The notes: generated by a model from the letters alone, not told the origin. A DNA stretch of 64,000 bases from Acanthosepion pharaonis (GCA_903632075.3 CAHIKZ030000584.1:260001-324000), one strand, 5' to 3'; positions 50,030-59,837 are shown, numbered from the stretch's first letter. Translations and numbers: made by a program.

Positions 50030-50650
50030 ATATTGTCCGGATCAAAATTTGCTCATTCGCCACATTATGCTGTATGAATTGCAGAAAGGAGTAATCGCAG
50101 GAATTGCGAAAAAATCATTTAGAAGAATTTGTGCTCTAGTTCATCGGACAGTCAAAAAGAGGTTTGGCAGATTTTCTCGTGGTGATTTTATCCTAAAAGT
50201 CCAACCACGTCCCGGGGGACATCTACTTGCCATCGCGCAGAATAAACCGAAGGTTCCCATAAAAGTGATTGCGATGATTATAAAAATCGACATCTCAACT
50301 ACATTTCTCCGTCTGAAATGTATTGGATTCAAGTAAAAGGACCGGTTTTGGCTAATCGAAAAACGGACTATTTTCCACCACGACAATTCAACACAGCATG
50401 TTTCAAAATAAAATTTGCAGACGTTTAAAAATTTGAAATAAGAAAACCTAGAGCACTGATCATATTGTCCTGATATCTATAGAAAAATTTATATGAAAAA
50501 AAAATTGACTCTGTACAATTAGTTGAAAACTTTCTCATAACTTTCTTCCAACAAAAACACCAAGTTTCTATGAAAATAGTATGAACATGCTTGTAGAACG
50601 ATTGGAGACAGTTGTTAAAAACAATGGAGAATATGCATTTGGCTAATAAA
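50030..50650 (+). mobile_element. Mariner transposase relic, internally shortened
   Basis: Plus-strand frames read LIRHIMLYELQKG, RICALVHRTVKKRFGRFSRG and L-K-V-Q-P-R-P-G-G. This is the N-terminal paired-HTH region (R-x-x-M-L-Y-E-F ... W-F-x-R-F-R-S-G-D-x-x-L-E-D-x-P-R-P-G-R). Near 50371 it gives F-H-H-D-N-S, the second catalytic D of DD34D. Near 50560-50645 it gives TKTPSFYENSMNMLVERLET, then V-V-K-N-N-G-E-Y, the C-terminus. The relic spans about 600 bp against about 1.05 kb for a full gene, so a large internal part is deleted. It lies in the opposite orientation to the mariner end at 49862-50005. Confidence 0.82.
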
Positions 50651-50667
50651 TGTTATTTTTGTTAACA

Positions 50668-51190
50668 TGTAACATTATACTAATATTATATGGCGTGTTA
50701 TCCTCTTCTTTATTGCCATATTCACAACGTTTGGGCAGTTGCACGCTCCGGTCTTCTTTGGATTTTCGAATCGAACCATTTATTTCGCCCACCGAGGTAG
50801 ATTATTCTAGTTCAACGTGTCGTGCCTCTTCCTGGTGTCTCAGTCATTTCCCTTTAATTCATCTCTCTATGTTTTGGTCCAACACTACTATGGTCTGGTA
50901 TTGAAATCACAACTCTTTGCGTCTAGTCATTGGATCAAACCAACGTCTTTATCTACTGGGCCACTTGTCTTGATGACACTTCCATATGAAATTTTAGGAC
51001 TTATAAACCTAATGTCTCAGCAACCATTTCTTTTACCAGTTCACGAAATTCTAATCACCTGAAGAAGGCGGGAGCGTACAACGGCCGAAATGTTGTGAAT
51101 ATAGCAATAAATATGAGGATAACAGTTCGAATAATGTAAATAAGGTAAGTAATCAGAATACCTCATCTCAGAGATATAGACAGATATAGA
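50668..51190. repeat. tRNA-related foldback repeat, copy e (full palindrome)
   Basis: The left arm is antisense: TTTATTGCCATATTCACAAC, GCACGCTCCGGTCTTCTTTG, then CGAACCATTTATTTCGCCC. The body and an antisense tRNA-like core follow (GGTATTGAAATCAC for the B-box side, TTATCTACTGGGCCAC for the A-box side). The right arm is sense: CACCTGAAGAAGGCGGGAGC, ACGGCCGAAA, TTGTGAATATAGCAATAAAT. It is the only copy with both arms complete. ORFs at 50650-51062 are chance readings. Confidence 0.88.
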
Positions 51191-51269
51191 AGTAGATGTA
51201 TTTATATAGCTCTAGCACACAAACGCATATATTTGTGTTTGTAAAATAATTGTCATTTTCATATCTCAA

Positions 51270-51570
51270 TGTAATACAATACAACAGCAGTGGAGAACCA
51301 GAAACTTGGAGAGCTGAGTTAAAGAGAAATAACTGAGATATCTGGAAGAAGCTTGGCACGTGGAACTAGAACAATCTTTCCCGGTGGCCAAAATAAAGGG
51401 TTCGGTTTGAAATTACAATTACTTGAAGAAGGCCGGAGTGTACAACGACCAAAACGTTGTGAATATGGCAATAAAGTTGAGGATAACAGTCCAAATAATG
51501 TAAATAATGAAAGTGATCATAATATAGACAGAGATATAGACAGATATATAAAATTTTGTTTTAATTTTTA
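51270..51570 (+). repeat. tRNA-related repeat, copy f (body and tail)
   Basis: The plus strand carries the body in sense (GTGGAGAACCAGAAA, AAATAACTGAGATATCTGG, GGCACGTGGAACTAGAAC). It then carries the AATAAAGGGTTCGGTTTGAA block and the tail (CTTGAAGAAGGCCGGAGTG, ACCAAAACGTTGTGAATATG). No second arm is present, so this copy looks like a plain SINE-type unit. It ends in ATATAGACAGAGATATAGAC. Confidence 0.85.
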
Positions 51571-52089
51571 AATCGGGCACAAACATTTGCAATTATCTGA
51601 TACATACTTATATATGTATTTCATATCAATATAAACACGTGTCTGAGTCGACATACCGTTTTTTTTTTAAACTGTCTAATTGACGTCTACCTGCCATTGA
51701 TTCTTTAATGATGAAAATGGGCTTTTCCGAAATATCATTGTATGGCATGATCACTAACCTCAAGACAGCTGAGCTTTCGTCCAATAAGACAAGAAAGACC
51801 AAAGAAGGACGAAAGATTCAATTAAAACTTTTTAAATGAATGGTCTCTCTTTGGGATCTTGCAAAACCGACATCTACTGAATTAATTTGTGTATCCGAAA
51901 TATAATTTCTAGGGAATTAATGTTTTTTTTATAATCTGACTGTATTTACGATAATTATGAATGTATTTTTTGGTTAGAACTTACAAACCGCAATCATTAT
52001 ATGATTATAATATAATTGTCTGATAATATTGGTTGGCGTGAAACCCAGTATAATTGTTATGCATCGGTGTATACTTTTGTGGATGCAGT
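51571..52089. other. Unique AT-rich DNA
   Basis: No feature was recognised. Confidence 0.5.
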
Positions 52090-53145
52090 GTGAAACATAT
52101 TGTTTGAAGTAGTGCGGAATGTCAACCGCTTGATTATGGCATTATTTTCTCTTCCAGTTACATGTGCAATCCATTCTAGATGTTGCTGCTCTTGTGGTTA
52201 TCCTCAAGTGATTTTACTCTGTTATTTGGCAGAGTTCGTTCTTTGTGATTCTTTAGTGCCAGTTCACAATGTTCCAAGAAGAATTACAATTGACAAGACA
52301 CTTAACCATTTTTTCATCATTGATCTTAGAAAGTGGTTGTATACAGCTAACAGTTGGCGCATTCATATGAGGGTCTGAATCTGATGAAGATATTTAAGAA
52401 CATGATTCGAGTTTTGATGATGAATTTTTGGTTTTGTAACAGTTTTGGAGTATTGTGCGAAACTACATCTGGCACCTTCTTTTTCACTTTATACTTACTT
52501 TCTCAATGCTGATCCATTCGCCAAGGTATCTGAGGTTTTTATTATTTTCTAATTCCGCATCCAGAATTTTAATGGCAGATACAGCGTATGTGACGTCATT
52601 GTTTTTATTCCAGTTTCAGATCATTGTTTTTAGTTTTGGAATTTTTTTTTTATTTTCAATCCTAATTCTGGAAGTCACAAAGGAGGATATTGATTTTCTG
52701 TTCAAGATCCTTCATATCCCAAACATGAGCATCTATGTCATCAACATCATAAGTACATTGGCCTCAGGAGGAAAACCAGGGTTATTGCCGTCTATTTGGA
52801 ATGTGATATGCTTTGCTTGAATGGTTATTGGCCATTTCATCAAAGCTGTAATTGTAAATGAGTTCATAGTTTTAGTGAAAGATTAAATTGACCTTGGCAC
52901 ATATTTCTTCCTCATCATATTCCTCGTGTTGTAACCTCATCAGACATAAGATTCTGTAGATCGATACAGTTCCTTTATTTGATTGATGCATTCAATTGTT
53001 TCTGTGTATGGAAGGTGGTTTCTAATTGATGCGAAGAGTAAGTCACTATTGATGTTATCATAGGCTGCTGTGAGGATTGACAAAGCAAATATACCGTTTC
53101 CTTTTAGAGAATTAAGCAAATGCTTGACGTTTTTGATGCCATATA
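52090..53145 (-). mobile_element. LINE reverse transcriptase relic (second type)
   Basis: The minus strand, from 53145 downward, reads LLNSLKGNGIFALSILTAAYDNINSD (broken here as A-A-Y-D-N-I-N for motif A). It continues with LPYTETIECINQIKELYRST. Near 52760 it gives T-Y-D-V-D-D-I (motif C, degenerate YVDD), then KDLEQKINILLCDFQ. Near 52560 comes a thumb-like I-K-I-L-D-A-E-L ... L-R-Y-L-G-E-W-I. Near 52180 W-I-A-H-V-T-G-R-E matches the C-terminal part. Stops and frameshifts are frequent. The family differs from the other LINEs in the window. The 5' side is cut by a TA microsatellite. Confidence 0.68.
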
Positions 53146-53148
53146 TGC

Positions 53149-53149
<1 letters not shown>

Positions 53150-53204
<55 letters not shown>
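53150..53204. repeat. (TA)n microsatellite
   Basis: About 52 bp of TA dinucleotide at the 5' break of the LINE relic. Confidence 0.96.
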
Positions 53205-53208
<4 letters not shown>

Positions 53209-53884
53209 TACATTTGTAACGTGTCCGCTTGAAATCTGAACTGTCATACACTAATTAAATCTCGATCAATTCAAGTCGAGATTTAGCCGTTATCTTTCCG
53301 GCACAGCTCTAAGAACTTCACTTATTTCCCATTCTTACGCTCATACGATATCATACAATAAATCTCTACCTTGAATGGCTCTTGAGACTTGTATTTAGTA
53401 AACATTAGTAAAAAGACAAAAAGAAATTTGACCCCATAGGATAAGCCTAATTGACTTGTTTCATGATTAGTATTGGGTTTCCGGTTAAATCTGATTTTTT
53501 TTTTTACTATTTATTTATACTATTTTCTTCAGTAGGAAAATTTATTAAAAGGAGTTTTATTCCTTGTCTCCCGTTTAAGTTCTGGTTTGTTCTAAAGTCT
53601 ATTTATACTCTTAACCGAAAACTAAAATGTTATTAACTAATTACATCTTGGTCGCTTCAAGTTTTACGTTTGCTGTTATATTATTTTCATCATTCCAGAA
53701 AGTTCAATTTTGACCTTTTTTTGCGCACACACGGGTTCACACCGTAACCCTGTAACTTGAGTCGTTCTTGGGAATTGTATCGAACAACTTTAGTAAAGAA
53801 AAAATAAATATTTTACTAAATGGAATGAGTTGTTTCCTGTTTGGGTTTAGGTTTCCCGATCCTTCTAAACTCTACTTGCACTCT
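53205..53884. other. Unique DNA, nothing recognised
   Basis: No signature. The ORF at 53451-53636 is featureless. Confidence 0.5.
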
Positions 53885-53967
53885 CTAGAAATTATTAGGA
53901 GGATTTGAGATAATCGTAATTAAGTAATTCATCAAGTCTAGAAGAAACCTCAACAGCATGCGGAAAA

Positions 53968-54012
53968 CACTGTACGGCTGCGTCTTACTATATTTGGGAC
54001 TCATCAGCAGTG
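53968..54012 (-). ncRNA. Degenerate hammerhead ribozyme-like sequence
   Basis: The minus strand reads stem I strand CACTG, then the exact conserved core CTGATGA, then GTCCCAAATA as in known animal hammerheads. Downstream are AAGACGC (expected GACGAAACGC) and GCCGTA. The perfect stem I partner CAGTG follows. The cleavage-site base would be A. The second core half (GAAA) is mutated and stem II is not restored, so this copy is probably inactive. The intact first core half and 5-bp stem I make a chance match unlikely. Confidence 0.55.
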
Positions 54013-54016
54013 CGCA

Positions 54017-54094
54017 TCCTCTACCGAGAATTGAAACCCGGACAGTTACGATATGAGGCAAACGTACCAACGGGTCTCGGTGACGAAGAGGTAA
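54017..54094 (-). repeat. tRNA-derived SINE head
   Basis: The minus strand has an A-box-like TCACCGAGACCCGTTGG and a B box GGTTTCAATTC about 45 bp downstream. The ends CCTCT and AGAGG can pair as part of an acceptor stem. It is not a usable tRNA (no proper anticodon arm seen) but has the layout of an internal RNA polymerase III promoter. Confidence 0.6.
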
Positions 54095-54307
54095 TGAATT
54101 AGACTCGATATAGCACCGCTCGATCACATATTCCGTGGTCGAACTCATCCGAGTTTCCCTTATCCATAGGACTGTGCCTCCTCGACTGCTATCCGCAAGT
54201 CGCTCCATCCAGAAAATTAGGAGCCGGTTCAAGCAAGGATGTACAAGTGATAGAAATTATTAGCAGGATTTAAGATAATCATAATGAACTAATTAAGTAA
54301 GTAAGTA

Positions 54308-54308
54308 A

Positions 54309-54346
<38 letters not shown>

Positions 54347-54358
54347 GTGTGTGTGTGT
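54308..54358. repeat. (TA)n-(TG)n microsatellite
   Basis: TA run followed by TG run; preceded by a short AAGT/TAAG run at 54293-54310. Confidence 0.95.
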
Positions 54359-54580
54359 GGATATGTGTGTATTTATGAAAAAGATTAAATCTGACATATT
54401 TTTTAAATGTTTTTTTTTTTAAATGGACACTCATATTTGAGTAGATGCTTTCTTCTATTTGTTTATTTAGTAATGAGTATATTTGTTTATTTACATCTCC
54501 CGGCCTTAATATTCGAAAAATCCTATAATTAAATTAATGAAGATATGTGTTCAAAAGCACTAATCAGACATTGTCCGGGG

Positions 54581-54652
54581 GATCCTAAGTCGTCGAGTGG
54601 TTTAAGGCACATCAGGTTAGTGGCGGTTTCCCCTGTTCGAATCCTGCCGGAA
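54581..54652 (+). pseudogene. tRNA-Ser/Leu-like sequence, degenerate
   Basis: The plus strand has TCGAGTGGTTTAAGGC, very close to the A-box/D-arm of tRNA-Ser and tRNA-Leu (C-C-G-A-G-T-G-G-T-T-A-A-G-G-C). It also has GTTCGAATCCTGCC, matching their T loop and B box. The T stem no longer pairs and the acceptor is not convincing. It is therefore a tRNA pseudogene or SINE head. Confidence 0.65.
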
Positions 54653-55250
54653 GGCGAACATTTTTCTAACAAATATTTTTCACGAATATAAGTGTTGTAC
54701 ACTTTTCTACTTGATGTATTAATATATCTATAGCCTGACGCCATACAATCCCACATACAATACTGATATACTGAGTCTGTTCAAGATGGCTCCTCTCTCT
54801 GTCTTACTATTTTAAGAGATTTTGAGTCTAATCACCCAATGTTTTCATTTCGGTGGATTATGTGCTGTTGAAATCTCTTTCTGAATTTCTGGGATGATCT
54901 TTTTTACCTCTTCATCTTTGAAAAATATTTTTAGTTTTGCACTTATTTATTTTAACATCCCAGCGAATATTATGATGGTGTCTAAAATGAATGAGGCAAG
55001 TAGAGAGTGGAAAAGAGTTAATTAGATTGAGGCATGCAACAATATACCGGGTGTTAATGTTCATGCGAAAAATAAAACAGGAGAAAGAACTAGAAAGCGA
55101 AACATTTCTAAAAGTGGGCGTGACAGAAAAAAAACGGACTGAGAAAAGAGGAACTTAAATAATTCTGTTAAGAAAGGAAAGAAAAACAAAAAAATCAAAA
55201 AGACAAAACGAGAAATTAACCTGGACGTCTGAAAAAAGAAAAGAAATGGG
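54653..55250. other. Unique DNA then purine-rich tract
   Basis: Nothing recognised to about 54990. From 55000 to 55250 the plus strand is A/G-rich (GAAAGGAAAGAAAA-like), giving a false minus-strand ORF at 55216-55497. Confidence 0.5.
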
Positions 55251-55754
55251 CAAAAAAGAACTTTAGGGGAGTTTGTTTGTCGAACAGGAAACGTTTCCCT
55301 GACAAAGGATCAACCAGAGGTAAATGTTGAAGTACTGCATTAGGAATATTGCGTGTTGTCGTGAGAAGTAAAAAAAGAATTGGAGCAGGAAATTGTGTTA
55401 GATGAAGGGGCAGCTTGAGAAAACAACTTTCTAAGTTCACTATCATAGGAACGCATTCACATAGACACTGGTAAACGCTTGCTTTACAGGAGCACACAAA
55501 AGAATTACTTCACTTACTTCCTTCTTTACTTACTTTCTTTCAGTCATTTCTTTCTTTGATACACGCAAAGCGATTGTCCCAGTGTTTCATTCCCAAAAAG
55601 AGTTTGAAAATTATATCTTTTGAGAACTACATTTTCAGACGCGCTCCAAGGAAGGTGCAATGATATGTATATATTTACGATCATAAAAATGACTTTTTTG
55701 TAAAACCTATACACCCACCTGTACACAGACATGCACGCAAACACATACATACAT
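55251..55754. other. Unclassified DNA
   Basis: A CTTACTTCCTTC-like pyrimidine stretch lies near 55510-55560. Nothing else was seen. Confidence 0.45.
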
Positions 55755-55756
55755 GC

Positions 55757-55806
<50 letters not shown>

Positions 55807-55816
55807 TCACACACAT

Positions 55817-55886
<70 letters not shown>
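55755..55886. repeat. Two (TA)n microsatellites
   Basis: TA runs at about 55759-55802 and 55819-55885, separated by CACTCACACACATAAA. YIYIYI ORFs on the minus strand derive from them. Confidence 0.95.
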
Positions 55887-55890
<4 letters not shown>

Positions 55891-56097
55891 CAAGGATATA
55901 TTAGAACAGTCAGATTTATAATCAAAAGTACATTTATTTTTAAAACAGTACTCGATACACAGTAGAGCATAATATTGTATTTATTTATTTTTTAAATAAG
56001 TATTCATCGCGACACAGAAATTACCATGTTTCGAAATCTAAACCTAAATTTTCTTTTTTCAAGTGATCTCCATGGTCGGGAGGGTGACTTACTGATG

Positions 56098-56370
56098 TTA
56101 TCGGACTGAATCAAAGCCGACCCAAGCCTGCGGCTCATTTGTAAAGAACCTGAAAATCACACCATGGGTTGACCCGAACCTTATGAGAGAAATTGGGTAG
56201 ACGGAATTCAAGTGGGCCGTCGATAGCTGTGCTAGGACGAAACAACAAGTCATCGCGGCCAAGGGCTTGAGCGTGCTGGACTTGTTCAAACTGCTGACCA
56301 CGCTAGATAACATGCTCACTTCCAGAATCTGTAACTATGGTCTGCTCAGTATAGTTGCAATATAAACGAC
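56098..56370 (+). other. Possible protein remnant of unknown family
   Basis: One plus-strand frame reads D-P-N-L-M-R-E-I-G, stop, then TEFKWAVDSCARTKQQVIAA, KGLSVLDLFKLLTTLDNML and T-S-R-I-C-N-Y-G-L-L-S. Base composition is clearly more GC-rich than the neighbours. The single stop in about 75 codons suggests a decayed coding sequence, perhaps from a retroelement. I do not recognise the family. The antisense 73-residue ORF at 56098-56319 is the alternative reading. Confidence 0.4.
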
Positions 56371-56511
56371 AGGTAGGCTCTGTGGGGGTTGAGCAAACCC
56401 AAATATGCTTGAGGGAGCGTCTGCAAAAAGAATTGGCTAGCCGCCCAAGTGTAGACGGGTATCCTCGAATACGAGTGGCCAGCCATTATATCTATGTATC
56501 TCTCTCTCTCT

Positions 56512-56514
<3 letters not shown>

Positions 56515-56544
<30 letters not shown>
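56515..56544. repeat. Short (AT)n microsatellite
   Basis: About 26 bp of AT dinucleotide after a CTCTCT run. Confidence 0.9.
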
Positions 56545-56548
<4 letters not shown>

Positions 56549-56699
56549 TTCATAGAAAATCGGAGGACGAATTTTTTTCTCGGAAAATTTCTCGGACATT
56601 CAGGCCGGTTAATGTAATTAATATTGTTTATTATAGACAGAGCATTTACTTAAATATTTGTATCTATAAAAAAAGAAAGTATAAAACATAAAAATGTCT

Positions 56700-56702
<3 letters not shown>

Positions 56703-56730
<28 letters not shown>
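56703..56730. repeat. (TA)n, left flank of Tc1 insertion
   Basis: A TA run that ends exactly at the left terminal repeat of the Tc1-like element. The companion run at 58840-58874 is its other half. Confidence 0.92.
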
Positions 56731-56735
<5 letters not shown>

Positions 56736-57245
56736 CGTTCTGCTTGATTATGCAAAGTAAATTTTTCATCTAATGTGTCAATAAATTCTGTTTTTTTCAG
56801 ACTTGGTACTTCTTACAGATTAAATTATACTTTCAGACAAGAGAATCTGGTCAATGAAAAAAAAGTTGTATCGTAACATAGTTCTTTTTCTCAAAGTATG
56901 TAAAAAGGCACAGTTTCAAGTGTTCGCTCTGATTAAGCAATCACCATATAAATCCTTAATATGGGTAAGAAAAAGAGTTTTGCTGAAATTACTCGCATGC
57001 TTGGAAGTGGTCTGTCAACGCTAGAAATTTAAAAAAGTTCCATGGAGACCACCGTGCAATCAAACCATTCATCTGAGGCAGTAAATCATGCAGAAAGACA
57101 CCTAAACGATCGCATTTGCGAAATTTAACTGCCAGAGATCTTCGTAAAATTAAATATGAAGTCTCGAAGAAACCGCATGAAACTAGTAAAAAAAATATTT
57201 GAAAGCACTGGAGTGCCCAAAGTTGGTAAAACTACCCGTTGTGAG

Positions 57246-57554
57246 TGTTAGACATTTTCATGATGGTCGATCCTCGAGTATCGCATCCGAAGGTTGGCAG
57301 TGAATATTTCGGAGACAGTAGGAAAGCGTAGTGAAGTTTCGCAGTGAATATCACAGCAGAGTGTAGTTCATCCTTCTCCTGGTCACCTTTTGTCCTTCTG
57401 GTAGACGAAACAAGATGGCCGCCTTTATACACGATGAATACAGTGTTGGGCGGCTTCTGATTGGTCAACCTCCCATTGGTCGACTATAAAGGGAAATAAG
57501 TCATTCTGACTCGCTCACTAGTTACAGGTAGTATATACCCAAAAAATCGTAACA
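57246..57554 (+). mobile_element. Solo LTR inserted in the Tc1 transposase
   Basis: The 309-bp insert begins TGTTAGACATT and ends TCGTAACA, so it has TG...CA ends inside a 5-bp inverted TGTTA/TAACA. It is flanked on both sides by the same 5 bp GTGAG (57241-57245 and 57555-57559), the usual size for retroviral-type integration by Gypsy or similar elements. Removing the insert and one GTGAG rejoins the transposase frame (C-E-V-L-N-T). A TATA box (TATAAA, 57485-57490) gives plus orientation with a short transcribed part. No internal retrotransposon sequence remains, so it arose by recombination between two LTRs. The 78-residue minus-strand ORF is a chance reading. Confidence 0.88.
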
Positions 57555-58246
57555 GTGAGGTCCTCAACACCCTTGCCAAAGTGACGAGTCCCATCAAGAG
57601 GCCCCCATTGAGAAAAACAAACAAGATGAAAAGAGTTGAATGGGCACACAGTTACATGAAGACCAATTTTAGCAATGTGATTTTCACCGATGAGTGCCGT
57701 GATACCCTTGATAGGCCTGATGAGTGGTCATCTGGATGGGTGTTAAATGGTCGACCAGCAGGAGTACGCATTCATCGACAACAGGGTGGCGGAGGAGTGA
57801 TGTTTTGAGCTGGGATCCGCGGAAATGAACTAATAGACCCACACAAAGTACCCAAAGGGCTTAAGCTAAATTCAAATGCATATTGTAGGCTTGATGAACA
57901 ACCAATTCAGAAAAGAAGATCGTTGATATTTCAGCAGGATAATGCTCCAGCGCATAGATCAAGAAGCACCACCAATTGGCTATCAGACCATGGGTTCAAA
58001 GAGCAAAATTTAATGGTATGACCTCCAAACAGCCCTGATTTAAATCCAATAGAAAATTTGTGGTCTATAGTAAAGAGGCGGATTAATGTTGAAAACAAGC
58101 AATTCACCAGCTTAGAAGTCCTGTGGAAAGAAATTTTAAGTGCTTGCAGATCAATCAAACCTTCTGAAATTGAAACATTGACGTCAGCAGTGGACAGACG
58201 CCTCATAACGTTTTTGAAGAATGGAGGATGTCATGTTTGTTCGTAG

Positions 58247-58800
58247 CCGCATTAACAGACTTATTTTGTTTTGTTTAACATGCTACACATATGTATTATG
58301 TAATGTAAGACTTAGAACACACGATGTATTGTCATATGCGCCACAATTCAATTAACAAAATTTAGTATAAAATGTATTTTTCTTGTTTTATTTTCCATTT
58401 GCATAATTGATGTGGGGCCAAAGTTGGGACTTCAGATGTAAAACACGGAACATGGATTAGAAGTAAGAAAGATATATTAACAACAAGTTACAGAGATAGT
58501 GTAAGCAGAGCTTACTATAAGATAGTGTCCAACGCTGGTAGTCGTACTAAACTCTCACTGTCACTCTCTGTCACTCTCTAGAGTGCTATGTCGCCTACTT
58601 ATTATAGGTCTGGAAGAGTCTATTGTGTAGGCAGTAATAATGAAAGTGAACACTAAATTAGGGCTTAATTTCATAAATCATTAAAAAGAAGCACGTTTTG
58701 TATATTTCGACAAGTTAAATGATTGACAAAATAATAAAATGGTATCAACAACACTTTAGCTTTTATTCTTCCGAATATATTGCTTAACTTGGATATTTTT
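58247..58800. other. 3' non-coding part of the Tc1 element, unusually long
   Basis: About 590 bp lie between the transposase stop and the right end, against about 230 bp on the left. The segment 58445-58640, with repeated TCTCACTGTCACTCTC-like sequence, may be another insertion. I could not define its ends or a target duplication. Confidence 0.45.
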
Positions 58801-58833
58801 AGGTAAAAATAACTTTGCATAATCAAGCAGAAC

Positions 58834-58839
<6 letters not shown>

Positions 58840-58874
<35 letters not shown>
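58840..58874. repeat. (TA)n, right flank of Tc1 insertion
   Basis: TA run starting at the right end of the Tc1-like element. Confidence 0.93.
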
Positions 58875-58881
<7 letters not shown>

Positions 58882-59518
58882 AAACATTTAAATGTATAAA
58901 GATATATGTGCAAAGACATAAAATGTTATATAATGACAAAATGAAAAAGAAATATCGCCTGAGACATTTCTTCCTTCGGGACATCATCTGATCAAAGTGA
59001 TTTTTACGTCGATGTGATTAAATGTCCGGACAAATAAGAAACGATACCGAAATTTAAAATTTTTAATGCTGTTTATTTATTTTAAATGTTTTTTTTTTTT
59101 TTTACATATATAGTTTAGCCAATTTCATTTAATTTATTTTTGTTTAAGTTTTTATCATTTTTTATTTTAAGTATCACACATTGATAATAAATGATCTTCC
59201 ATGATCTCAGAAATGTTATTAGAACAAGGACGGTAATTTTGAGTACACTTAAATAGGATAGGATGGTGATACCGATTTAAATTTCGTTGTTATGGCAAGA
59301 GTAAAAAATTATGAGATCATTTTTATGGGTTGATTTGAATGAAGAATTAATTGGCATTACGGTGTAACATGGCATATTGGAATGATAAAATATTATTTTT
59401 TTATGTTTCGTAAAAGAATTCTATCGACTGTTTCACACTCGTTATTATATTTATGAGGTAGGGTGTTTTTGAGGGGATATATTAATCGAGGGTCGTCAAT
59501 ATATCGGAAACATGTTGT
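58875..59518. other. AT-rich DNA with one hammerhead-like hairpin
   Basis: On the minus strand near 58955-58996 a C-A-G-A-T-G-A, T, GTCCC / GGA, AGAAATGTCTCAGGCGAT arrangement resembles the hairpin seen in the foldback elements. I found no inverted partner. Nothing else was seen. Confidence 0.4.
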
Positions 59519-59519
59519 T

Positions 59520-59575
<56 letters not shown>

Positions 59576-59661
59576 ATGTTCAGAAAGCGAACGTTATAAC
59601 CACTCGCCCATATATATAAATATGTGTGTGTGTGTATGTATAATATAAATATATACATGTA

Positions 59662-59699
<38 letters not shown>

Positions 59700-59762
59700 T
59701 ATATATGTACATCACAAAGACTATTGTTTATTCTAAATATATTCAAACCCTTGATTTTTTTC

Positions 59763-59810
<48 letters not shown>
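59519..59810. repeat. Cluster of TA, TG and mixed microsatellites
   Basis: TA then TG runs at 59519-59572, mixed TA/TG to 59650, a TA run at about 59668-59694 and a TA run at 59766-59809. All ORFs here are repeat readings. Confidence 0.94.
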
Positions 59811-59812
<2 letters not shown>

Positions 59813-59837
59813 GTTATTTATTTTATGTGTGTGTGTG

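Larger units (their letters stand above)
53885..54300 (-). mobile_element. tRNA-headed short element with hammerhead-like tail, direct-repeat flanks
   Basis: A segment of about 45 bp beginning GAAATTATTAGGAGGATTTG occurs at 53885. It recurs as GAAATTATTAGCAGGATTTA at about 54253, 368 bp away in the same orientation. Between them, on the minus strand, lie a 150-bp unknown part, a tRNA-like segment (54017-54094) and a hammerhead-like segment (53968-54012). The order tRNA-like head then hammerhead is the design of the schistosome hammerhead SINE. A unit bounded by direct repeats recalls tandem retrozyme copies. The class is inferred. The 115-residue minus ORF at 53885-54232 is a chance reading. 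Confidence 0.6.
56731..58839 (+). mobile_element. Tc1-like DD37E transposon, full-length but dead
   Basis: The left terminal repeat (from 56731, AGTGCGTTCTGCTTGATTAT then GCAAAGT) and the right one (to 58839) are inverted copies. TA target dinucleotides lie outside both. The transposase starts near 56961 (MGKKKSFAEITRMLGSGLST) with an N-terminal HTH. After frame breaks it gives L-T-A-R-D-L-R-K-I-K and ESTGVPKVGKTTR. The catalytic domain follows: VIFTDEC (first D), IFQQDNAPAH (second D, codon at 57938), NSPDLNPIENLW (E at 58052). The second D and the E are 37 residues apart. The C-terminus ends GCHVCS at 58246. Stops include a TGA for W in two places. A solo LTR splits the gene at 57246-57554. 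Transposition needs enzyme from elsewhere. Confidence 0.93.
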
